Of a stretch of DNA of 64,000 bases, positions 20,791-32,700 are shown one piece after another. This DNA is from Haematococcus lacustris (taxonomy: Eukaryota > Chlorophyta > Chlorophyceae > Chlamydomonadales > Haematococcaceae): contig JASKMD010000026.1 of the NCBI GenBank assembly GCA_030144725.1, forward strand, positions 1,891,156 through 1,955,155. Reading direction: 5' to 3'. How positions within the stretch are numbered: the first letter of the stretch is position 1; every line of letters begins with the position of its first letter. Both the position numbers and the translations under genes were made by a program. A model generated the notes under the pieces. That model saw nothing but the letters and a program-made list of their open reading frames with translations, had not been told where the DNA came from and made no database searches.

Positions 20791-23700
20791 ATGCCTCGCA
20801 CAAGCGTCGATGCACCGTCTCCCTCACTTGCCGAGGTTTTCGATAAGGAAGCGAAGGGGCTGCTCGTTATAGAGGCTGCCAGCACGCTAGCTTTCAGCGG
20901 CGACGCAGAGCCCCCGGATTACGGCAACCAGGACGCTAAGCGGAGGAGCTCAGGACATGCTGCGACGGAGCAATTGAACTCCCTGTCACCAGGGCACAAT
21001 GTCCAGAATTCTGCGTCGCCGGAGCCCAGCGTTAGTAAAGTGAACTCTTTAACGCGTCTTTCTAGACGGGCTCGAGGCTCCCTACAGGTTAACGACCTAC
21101 AGCCAGCTGTGTACGCTATGCTTCAGCGCAATCCATAGCCGCCCAGGATCCACTCCCCCTCACCCCTGCAGGTTTACACCAAGAATGTGCGCAAGAACCC
21201 GCTGCTGCTGCTGCTACCGCCGCTGCTGGTGTCTGTGGTCTGTATGGCCCTTGGTGTGTATGGGGTGGTTGCTGGTGCAAGGAAGGAGGCAGCAGACAAG
21301 CGGTCTGTGGTGTACGGCGCTGGGCTTGACTGGGCTGCCAGCTTCCAGCTCTCCTTTGAGCAGTTCTTCACCCCCCTGGTGACCCTCTCAATCTTCATCA
21401 AACAAAACCCCTACTTCCCCTCCTTCGCCCTCGATTTCCAGACCATCGCAAATGATGTTGTCGCCACGGTAAAGATGCGGCGGATGCAGCTTGTAGTCCT
21501 CTTTGGAATACACTTGGAATGCTGTATGCCGCAGCTGTGTAATGCCCCGTTGACTGCAGTTGCCCAACAACACAGTCCAGGAAATCCAAGTGTCTCCACT
21601 GGGTGTAATTGCAGCAGTCTGGCCTCTCACCTCCCAGCTGGCCGTGTCCCGCATCGGACTGGACGTCTTTGCAGCGGTGAGACCACACTCAATACACATG
21701 CTGCATGTAGCAACTTGCATATCATGCACTGGTGCCCATGTTTGCTTGGCTGGATGCATGCAAGGCATCTGACTTGGAGCATGTGAATGATGTCCGCAGC
21801 CTGCTCTAAGAGGCGGCGGCTTGGACACAGTGGCCAGCAGGAAGCTCCTGCTGAATGGGCCTCTTGACCTGCTGCCCTCTGCCTACGGGGCAATAGTCCG
21901 CCTACCCATTTTCATCCAAAACAGCACACTGAACGAGACCTTTGGCACCAACAAATCCAGTGCGTGGCTTGGCCGGGTGCTATCTCCTGACCGCAGGCCC
22001 CTTCCACCTCTGCACTGTATCTGCTGAGTTCAGGGCTGGCAGCTGCAGCAGCAGTAGCAGCAGTGGCAATGAGGGCTGCTGCAGCAGCTCAGACATGAGC
22101 ACATAAGACTCAGGCATCAGCTTGCAGCTTGCAGCTTGAGCGTGCCAAACTAAACACATCAGGATGCAGCACCAGGCAGACTCAGCCCACCCTCTCACAC
22201 ATGTCCTTCCTGCACATCTAGCACATCAGCCGGTGCCAGTGCCTCCTAGCGCTTGGCTGCACTGGCAGCTCATGGCCTCCCGTACCTTCTGCCTGCCTGG
22301 TGGCTGCAGTGCCCACGAACTGTGAGCCTCAGACCATGTGCTACAACCCAGTGACCCGGGAGAGGTTCTGGGGCTTTGTCACCATCATATTGCTGCTGGA
22401 GGAGCTGCGCAGCGGCACTGACCCACGGCTGGACCTGCTGAAGCAGAAGCGCTACTTGTGGTCTATGACCCGGCCCTGGACCAGCACTGAGGTCAAGCCA
22501 GCGGGCTCAGGGCCAGAGTATGTGTTCTGTGCCAGCAAGACGCCGCCCAAGCACCCTGTCAAAGTGCCTCTGCAGGTGAGCAGTGTCCAGGCAGGGAGGC
22601 ATGCAGGGTTGCATGCATGCATGGCGGCATGGGGCATGGTGCATGGCGGCATGATGCCTGGTGACGCCCAACATGCCGCGTCCACACCTACCATGCTCAC
22701 CTGCGATTGGATTCCGGCTCAGCAGCGCTGGAGCAAGCTATGAACATGCTGCCTCTGCTGCTGCTGTTGCCTCCACTGCTGCCTTTCCTGTAGTTGCTGC
22801 TGTTGCCTCCACAGCTGCTGCTTGCCCCGCTGCCTCATTGTGTTGCCACCATGGCTAGGTGTCAAACAACAACTGGACTGTGTACCTCTCACCCGCTGAG
22901 GGCTGGGCGCCTGCCTGGGAGGCCGGCATGATTGCGCTCGTGGTGCTGGGCAGTGTGGTGCTGGCTATCCTCATCGCCATCATCATGGCGTTCTGGGCGC
23001 AGCAGGCGGCACTGCTGACCGATGTGCTGGTGGGTGTTGGCAGGGCGAGGCAGGAAGGGGTAGGCAGAGGTGGGCAAAGGTGGGCAGAGGCAGGCAGGGG
23101 CAGGCTGAGGTGGGCAGGGGTGGGCAGAGGTGGGCAGAGGCGGGCAGGGGTGGGCAGGGTTTGGTAGGGGTGGGCAGGGGCAGGCAGGGTCAGGCAGCTA
23201 TGCATCCCATCTGTGCATGTGTGGCGAGCTTGGCCTGTCCCCTGCCCGCCTCCCCTGATCTGTGCTGCAAGCTCACTGTGTACACCTGTCTCGCCGCAGA
23301 CCTCCAACAAGGCCCTGGCCGCCACCACTGACCACCTTGAGGAGGAGAAGCTGCGCCTGGACGCCCTGCTGGTGCGCTGCAGGCTGGACAGCAGCTGCTG
23401 GGATGACTGTCAGCTGCCGCACTGCTGCTGGGCTGGCAGTGGGATGCTAGCTGACTCTGCCTGGCTGGTCTTGATAAGCTGTGGAGTGGGGCAGTGGGAG
23501 GCTAAAGGGATGACCAGACCAGGCCAGGCTTGACAAGGCCAGAACTGATCAAGTCAGACCAGGCCAGGCCAGGGAGGTGGGCAGCCTCGTTGCACCACCT
23601 CAGGTGGCAGGTGGCGGACCTAGATCATGGCTAGACCAGCTGCCACCCAGCCTAAACTTCAGTGCAGGCAGGCAGGCGGTAGGTTGTGGACCGGGGGCGC

Positions 23701-26700
23701 CGCTGACACATGAATGCATACTGGCTGCTGGCATGCACCCCACCCCACCCTGCCCCGTCCCACCCCGCCCCACTCCATCTGAGTCCAGGTCCAGCATGGT
23801 GCGGGCTGGCGCCCTGGGTCAGCTCCTGTTGTTGTGTGCCCTGGCAGGTGCGGCAGTACAACCTGATCAGCGTGTTGGGCGGGTCAGCAGGGCGCACACC
23901 CGGCACCGCGTCTGATAGCTCTGCCACCAGCAAAGAGGCCATTACCCTGGGTGCGCTTGAGTAGGGGCTGTCCATCCTTCTCTGGGTGTATTGCCCTGCC
24001 TTGGGACAAATGCCCTGCACTGGGAGTGGGCCTGTGTAGGGGCTGTCTGCTCTGTACCAGGTGCAATGCCCTGCACTGGGCCATGGCTCTGCGATTCATG
24101 GGATTACTTTGGATGTTTGTCCAGTACTGAGGCATTTGCCCTGCTGTAGGCTGGACAGGATGCATTGTGATGCCCTTCACCCTCCACCCTCCACCCTCCA
24201 CCCTGCAACCAGGAATTGACCTCAGGTCCTTGACATCTCGTCTCATGCTCACTCCTGTGCTGCCTCCTCATCTCTCACACCAAGCATCTCTTCATCGTGA
24301 TGTTCAACACCTGTACCAGGCTGGTGGTTTAGCAGTGGGAACCAATGCTGACTGTGTGTGTGGCTGTGTCTATCTCATCTCATCTCATCTCATCTCATCT
24401 CATCTCATCTCATCTCATCTCATCTCATCTCATCTCATCTCATCTCATCTCATCTCATCTCATCTCATCTCATCTCATCTCATCTCATCTCATCTCATCT
24501 CATCTCATCTCATCTCATCTCATCTCATCTCACCTCACCTCACCTCACCTCACCTCACCTCACCTCACCTCACCTCACCTCACCTCACCTCACCTCACCT
24601 CACCTCACCTCACCTCACCTCACCTCACCTCACCTCACCTCACCTCACCTCACCTCACCTCACCTCACCTCACCTCACCTCACCTCACCTCACCTCACCT
24701 CCACCTCACCTCCACCTCACCTCACCTCACCTCACCTCACCTCACCTCACCTCACCTCACCTCACCTCACCTCACCTCACCTCACCTCACCTCACCTCAC
24801 CTCACCTCACCTCACCTCACCTCACCTCACCTCACCTCACCTCACCTCACCTCACCTCACCTCACCTCACCTCACCTCACCTCACCTCACCTCACCTCAC
24901 CTCACCTCACCTCACCTCATCTCATCTCATCTCATCTCATCTCATCTCATCTCATCTCATGCTCCCTCCTGTGGCTGGGTCTGAAGGGTGGTGGAGTATG
25001 GTGTGAACACGGCCTGTGGCTACCTGTGTGGTGCAGAGCGCATTGAAGGCATGCGCCGGAGGCTGGCTGTGGAGTCCAACAGCAGCGCTGCAGACATTGA
25101 CAGCATCCAGACAAATGACTTGTTGGGCGAAGGCACGGTGCGCACCCACCTACCCACCCAACCACCAACTCACCTCTCTCTTGCAATCACCAAAGCTCTC
25201 GCTGAGTGTCGCCCCTCCCTCCAGCCCCCACATACCTAAGCATGTGAGGTAAGGTAAGCCATACACAGGTAAACCTTTGCAGACACAGGTAAGCCTCTGC
25301 ATGCGTGGCAGTGCGATGTCTGTACAGCAGTATGGCATGCGGTGGCTGTGCCCGGCTGCTGGTGCCTGCACTTGGGCAAGGTGTGCAGCTGGCCTGCCCT
25401 GCTGCTGTTGGATGCAGTTTGGCAAAGTGTACAAGGGGCTGTGGCGGGGCACTGTGGTGGCCGTCAAGACCATGGTCATGCCCGCCAACATGAGTGGCGC
25501 AGAGAAGCGGGAGAAGATGGTCAGTGGAAATCTTTGTCCACCTCATTATCTTCCTTACATGGTGCTTGCCAGGCATGGCGTTGCTGCTCTGACTCAGACT
25601 CAGCGCCTTGAGCAAACACACAACATCATGTCGCTCCTAGCAAAGCCAGCTACTGCCTGATCCAGAGCCTGTGTCAAGAAACTGGTGCCGGCCATTCCCT
25701 TGGGCAATAACAATGTGCCAAGCGACCCCACACAACGTTTCACACTTTACACACATGCTCCAAGGCAAGAAACAGGCCACTTATGAAGCGGATGCTTGCT
25801 TACAAATGGGAGCTAGCCAGGCCTATGTATATAATCTGTGTATATACTGCGCTGCCAAGCCAGCGCTGCCACCAGGCTGCCGTATGTGAAGCTGGCACAC
25901 ACAACAGCCCTCCTACGCCTCAGCCAAGAGGGACCCTGCACAATGACAGTGGCTCATCACAGTAGCACCTGCAGCAGACCAAGTCAACACGTGCTCTTCA
26001 TGAGACACCTGTGTGCCATGAGCCAGTGAGGGCTGCTGCCTTGTGAGCTGCTGCCTGGCGCCTGTCCAGTGGCTGCCTTGCACTGAGGTCGGCTTGCTTG
26101 TGAGGGCCTGCACTTCAATCTGTGATGCAACAGCTCTTGGAGCTGCAGCCTGGTTTGGTGCAGCTGCCATGGCTGTTGCTGCCTCTGATGCAAATCTAAA
26201 TCAGAGCCAGTACTACGGAGAAGCAGAGAAGTAGAGACAGTACAAAGGCTTGATGTTTTGTCGCTCTAGCAGGCAGGCTGGCATTAGGGGTGCATCTGGA
26301 AAAGGAGGAGGTGGGTAATGGGCGGGTGGGTAAGCAAATCGAGGTGCTTGCACTGGGTTGACGCTTTGGCAGTGTGGTGCACACAGCAGTGTCCCTACTG
26401 ATGCGCTAGCGTCCAGGTGGGCGCTTGCCTGCACCCTGCCAGCGCCTGGTCATGCTGTACATGCTTGCATGGCTGCAGGCCATCATGGAAGCTGCCATCA
26501 GCAGCAGCCTCAGCCACCCCAACATTGTGCAGGTGGGTCAGGCAGGCGGGCTCAGTGCCAGCAGGTGCTGGGCTGCAGCCAGTAGGCACTTGCTGCCTGG
26601 TGCAATGCCACGCCCATCGGCCCTGTCTGTCATGACAGCTATACAGAAGGCCCAGAAGGCCCAGAAGGCCCCAGAAGGCACGTTGCCCAGCAAGAGTCCA

Positions 26701-29700
26701 TTCATCCATTATATCCTAACCCTTTTATCGCCCAGCAGAACACTGGCTGCCTGATGCGCTGCTGAGTCAACATTCCCTGCATCACATGAAAGCTGAAGCA
26801 CACTACCGTGAACCTGTTCTTCTGATGGTGGGTTTGCTCTGCTTCAATGATGCAGCTGTGTCTCATATTGATGTGCGCTAGTGTTATCAGTTGTAAGCCA
26901 GTGCTCCGCAATTCTTCTGTGTGCCAGCTCACCCCCTTACTCACCCGTTTACTTAGCTCACCCCCTTACTTACCCCTTTACTTAGCTCACCCCCTTACTT
27001 ACCCCTTTATTTAGCTCATCCCCTTACTTACCCCTTTACTTAGCTCACCCCCTTACTTACCCCCTTACTTAGCTCACCCCCTACTTGAGCAGCACACGCA
27101 ACAGCAGCAGCAGCAGCTCACAGGGCTGTCGGCAGGGTGTGCTGAAATTGCCCAATCCCTCAGTCCCTCCAGCTTGTTTGTCTAAATAGAACTGACTTGT
27201 GCTGTTGTGTTGGTTTGGCGGTTGGGTTAGCAGTCATGGTATGTTAGGTAGGGGCATGCTGTTCCCTTAGCAAGCTTAGCATTGAGGGGCGGTGAGCTGC
27301 TGCTGCTGCTGCAGACCTACACCTACGCCATCCGGCCCATGAAGGACCAGACGCCCATGACTAGCTACATTGAGCCCGGGCTGCTGGTTACGTGAGTGGA
27401 GGCAGCGGGTTGGGCCAGCAGGCCGCAGCTGTAGGGCAGGCCTGCAGCCGCTGTGCCCTCACCACTCGCTTTGCCACCAAGGGGCACCTGGGACTGCTAA
27501 GGCAGGGGGAAAGGTGCCTGGGGTTGCCAGGGGGCTGCCCGTGCTCCTTGGCCTGGGGGTGGGCTGCTGAGGGTGGGTGCTGGGTCCTGGGTGGCTGGTG
27601 AAGGTAAGGCTGGTGGGTGAGGCCGACCGCACATTACAGTCAGTCACAGTGCTTGACCCAGTCAGGAAGGCGTAGGGTGTGCTGCTAGGGGTGTGGCGAC
27701 GAACTGTGGGTGGGTTGGTGGGCGATTTTTGGGCTGGTGGGCGGGTTGGAGCAGCCCTGGTGGCTGACCTTGTGTCAGGGGGCCGGCAGCACCTGGCAGG
27801 GGTGGTGGTGTGAAGTGGCAAGGGTGGCATTCTGCTACTGAGGAAAGATGCATGAAAGGACAGGTGGTAGGGCAAGGTTGGGGAGGGAGAGATGCTGTGC
27901 CTGTGGCTGGCATCAGGTGCATGAAGCCACATGTGTGTGTGTGGGCTTATGATGTTCCGCACACCAACAACCACAGCTGTACTGCCAGCCTAGCTTATTA
28001 GCACAGGGAGGCTGGCCTTGTTCACACTGGGGCGCTTGCAGCTGCGCCTGCGCCTTGCCCCACTCCCTCCTCCCTCGCACCTTCCTCCCCCTCCCTCCCT
28101 CCCTCCTCCACCAGTTACCCCTCCCTTACCCCAACCCTCACCCTCCCACTCGCCCTGACCCCTGTCGTTCCCGCTCCCCTTCCCTGATCCTTCACCCTGA
28201 TCACAAGCCCCTTGATAGACGTCTACCCCCAGCCCTGGAAGCTGCCCTCTTCTCTGTGGATGTCTGTGGAGCCTCTCGGTGAACTATAACCCCGCACTCA
28301 ATGAGTGTGATGTGTGCACTGGTAGCTGAGCTGGACACCTGGGTGTGTCTGCAGGAACCTGGACACCACGATGAAGGCCAGCGGCGGCTCCATGTCTCAC
28401 ACAAACCAGAACGTGCACAGCTACGAGGTGAGAGGCAGCAGCAGGCAGGCGGGCAGGCAGGGAGGGGTGGGGCACAGCTTCAAGGTGAGGCGGCAGCAGC
28501 TACAGGCCCAGCCGCAGTGGCAGCAGGAGCGCAGCGTGGCGGTAGAAAACAAGGGGGTGGGAGGGCGGCCGGGTGGGCAGGCGTGCGGGCGGGCGGGCGG
28601 CCGGGCAGTCAGGTAGGCAGGCAGTTGATGTGCATGCAAGGTCGCCACAGGCTTGCCACTTTGCTGTGTTAAGCCAGGCCATCTCCCACCTTGCCGTGCT
28701 ATTGAGTTAGTGGTGAGTGCTTAAGGTGTGCAGCTGCTCACTGCTGAGCCCTCCCCTTGCACCCTTGTTGCAACCCCTCATCCCTCAATGCTTCTCTGAC
28801 CCCTTGGGTCACATGCTGACCACACAGGCCACGCCGCCAACACTCCACAAGCACCAGCTGCTTAGTAACCCACAGCTTTGCAGTCAAAAACCCCACTCAC
28901 CACTCTCGGCCCTTCCCCGCCCCCTCCCTCACTGCCCGTAGCTGCACCCTATCCCTCCCCTTCCCCTTCCCCTGTGCCGCCCTTTGCCCGGCAGGTGCGG
29001 CTGGTGCTGGAGTACTGCGACAAGGGCAGCCTGCGGGAGGCCCTGGACCAGGGCGCCTTCATGGGCCCCGGCGGCCTGAACTACCGGGCAGTCCTGGACA
29101 CAGCGCTGGACGTGGCCAAGGCCATGCTGCACCTGCACTCCCTCAACGTCCTGCATGCAGACTTGAAGGTCAGAGGCAGCACTGGGGCCTCTCCAGTGAC
29201 AGACCTATGTGCATGCCGACAGTTGGCTTATCATATGGCTCATCGTATGCCTTATGTGCCCCACTGCCAGAACTGCTAGTCTGGCAAATGCAGGTCAACG
29301 TCACCTGCAGATGGTCACCTATCAGGTCCACTTTGGTAGAGACGCACCTTGCCTGTTGACGTTTGGGTTGGAAACTCTGTAATGCTAGCCTGTAATGCCT
29401 GTACTAGTGATTTTTATGTGGGCTTGAGTTGAGATCACCTTAACATCAGCCTTGGCTGCGGGGTAAACCTGCGGCCTTATTTGATGCAACAAAACAAGTA
29501 ATGAAATCTAAACTGTACTATTTATACAATTAAATGTAGTTTGGGCTTGACAATTCCTGTGCATCCTCATCACAGCTTGTTGGCAAGTGGCCTGCCTGCG
29601 CCCCCACCTGCGTTGCAGCAGCTGCTAGCAGGTGATTTTCCTGCACTGCTTTGCCACTTGCAGGCACGCAACGTGATGATGAAGAGTGGTGGTGAGGGGC

Positions 29701-32700
29701 GCACTGTGGTGGCGAAGGTGGCAGACTTTGGGCTGTCGCTGAAGATGGAGCACATGGAGACACACGTCAGCAGTGTGTTCCAGGGCACCATGTGAGGCCC
29801 AGACTGCTGCCTGCCCGCCTGCCCAGCCGTTGCCGTGCCTGACTGACTGACTGACCGACTGACTGACCGGCGGCCTGCCTGCTGTCTTCCAGAGGACCAC
29901 CAGGTGTGGCAGCAGGGCCAGCAGCAAGCCCTGCCCCTACAGCCCCTGCCGCTGCCTCTAAGGGCACCAACCCTAACTAATTCTAGTGATAGCCTTCTGC
30001 CCTTGCTGCTGCCGCTGCCCCGGCCCCCCTGCTGCTGCCCTGACCCCCCTGCTGCTGCCCTGACCCCCCTGCTGCTGCCCTGACCCCCCTGCTGCTGCCC
30101 TGACCTCCCTGCTGCTGCCCTGACCCCCCTGCTGCTGCCCTGACCCCCCTGCTGCTGCCCTGACCCCCCTGCTGCTGCCCTGACCCCCCTGCTGCTGCCC
30201 TGACCCCCCTGCTGCTGCCCTGACCCCCCTGCTGCTGCCCTGACCCCCAGGACCCACATGGCCCCAGAGATCATGCTTGAGGGGCGCGTGAGCAAGGCAG
30301 CAGACGTGTACGCGTTTGGCATCACACTGTGGGAGCTGTTCACAGCCGGCCACCCCTTCAAGGGTGAGCAGCAAGCACCAGGCAACTGCCATGGAGGTTG
30401 TGCTGAGACCCAGGCAAACACCCAGGCACATTTTGGCACACCACACCTTCAAGGGTTCCTGGCCTGCTTGCCTGGCAGACGCCACACTCCCCACGAAACC
30501 CCGGCTTGCCTAGTTTGTGTTCCAGCAGCAGCAGCAGCTGACTGACTTGTCCTCAGGCAGCAGCACCTTCCCAAAGGCCTGGCCTGCTGGTGGCGTCCCC
30601 ACCCCCCTGCCTCCATCTCCCGCTCTGCCCCTCCCCAGGCGTGCCCCGCGCCCTGCTAGGCCACCAGATCACCCGCGAAGCCCTCCGGCCCCGCTGGCCT
30701 TGCGCCACCCCGCCTGGCTTCAGCGCCCTGGCCTCCCAGTGCTGGAACCACGTGGCTGATGCTCGGCCCAGCTTTGAGGCGGTGCTGGAGGAGCTTGTGG
30801 CCTTGAGGGCGGCTGAACCTGGTGACACCCCACCCCTGACTGTCGTGGGGCCCAAGCCGCTGTCTTCACCCAGCGCCAGGGGCACAGGCTCCACTGCTGC
30901 TGGAGGGGACACAGGGCAGCTGGTGAAGCGGCAGCAGGGGAAGGTGAGCTGGGTGGTCAGGAGGTTTGGTAGGCTTGGGTCAGGGCAGCAGCAGACGGAG
31001 AGGCAGGACCCAGGGCAGGGTCAGGGTTGGTGCCAGGGTCCAAGGGAGGGGGTTGGGGTCATAGACAGAGGGCAGGCTGGCACAGGAGTGTGCGTGTCTT
31101 AGATGCATGCAGGTCTCAGGTGGGGGACCAGGTGCAGGTGAGGTTCAGGAGGGGGGCAGTAGAGGGAAGGGAGGAACTCTATGTGTAGAGGAATGGCCGG
31201 TGAGGAGACGGTGGGGGGCAGGCAGGCTGTGCCCAGGAGTGTTGCAGCTCAGCTCAAACACGGCTCTGGTGCAGCCCTGAGTGCTGGCCCAGTGGGTGGG
31301 AGGGAGGTCTGGGGGCTGGAGTAGGTGCTTGAGGAGGGTGCATGAGGTGGGCAATGGGCTGGGCAGGTGCATGAGGTGCATGTGTGCATGAGGTGCATGA
31401 TGTGCATGAGGTGTGGCCTACACACCTTGGGTGCTGCTCTGTGCACGCGCGGCAAGCAGGTGAAACACAGTGTGACGGTGTGGGTAGGTTTGGGTGTGCA
31501 AAAGTGCCAGCAGCTGGAGTGGTATTTGCACATGAGGCATGCAAGCCACGCAAACCACGACCTGTGTGTGTTTGTCCTGCATGGTGCTCTGGTGCACTGT
31601 GGCACAGACCAGCTCCCCCTCCGTGTATCTGGACCACAGCCTAGGCTCAGCAGCGGTGGTGGGAGGGGAGTCAGGCAGTGACTGGGCCCAGCCAGCCGCC
31701 CCGTCACCCACAAAGACCACCATCCGGCACCGCCCCCTCCTGGTAAGCCCCAGCCCCTCAGCCGCTACCTCCACCTCCGGGCTCCTCCCATCAACCAGCT
31801 TGCGGCACATCACACTGATCTCACACCACCGCTGACTGGCTTCATCTGCTGCTCCCCATCCACCCCACACCCGGCACATAGGTAGGGGGCTGACTCACTC
31901 TATCTCCACATGCCATCCAGCTCACTCCCAGGAGGCTACCAGTGGCACTGCACCACAGTCTCGCTCCGCCTGCTATTTCCCATCAGCTTGGCTCCCGTGC
32001 GTTGGGCTGTCACCTTCCACATTCGCACACCGGCCACTGCCTCCCACCTACCCTCACCTCCACCTCCACCTCCCCATGCATGCCCAGCGGACGCCTGACC
32101 CCTTCAGCCCGGCGTCATGGAGCTTCCCGCCACGTCCTCTGCCGCCTGTGCAGTTGCCGCAAATAGTGGAGGCTGCGATGGAGGGTGTCGCCAGCACCAA
32201 CGAGCTGCAGCAGCACAAGCTGGCCCTGACTGTGGTGGAGGGCCAGCAGAGCGCCGCTTCTCCCACCTTTAATGCCCCGCCCCTTGGCCCTTCCTCAGGT
32301 CCCTCCACAGTCACTCCCACTACCACTGCTGCCTCCAGCTCATGCTTTATGGTGGGCAGTGGTGTGATGCGTGTGACCGATGTCAGTGAGGTAGGGTCAC
32401 ACAGTAGGTGGTAGGAAGGTGGGAGGGCAGGGCAGGGGGCCTGGGGAGCTGCAGTGGGCAGCCTGCTCCTGACGGTCTCCCGTATGGCACACCCCCATGC
32501 AGCCAGCCTGCCAGGGCACCCACACCTAGCAGGGTAGGCCGGCAAGGCTGCCAGAGCAGCACAATAACGCCAGCCAGCATTGGTTGGCAGACGCAGCAAG
32601 CTACAAAGTGCCCACCCGGAACTACTCAGCACAACGAAAGCATGGCGCACGAAATTCACGCACCTCGCAATGCTAGGCATGATGCGGCCCACGAGGGCGG

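Noticed and set aside
24167..25046. Long plus-strand frames of Ser/His/Leu/Ile repeats
   Set aside because: They are translations of the TCATC/TCACC satellite in intron 8 of the receptor gene; a 5-bp repeat leaves several phases open by chance.
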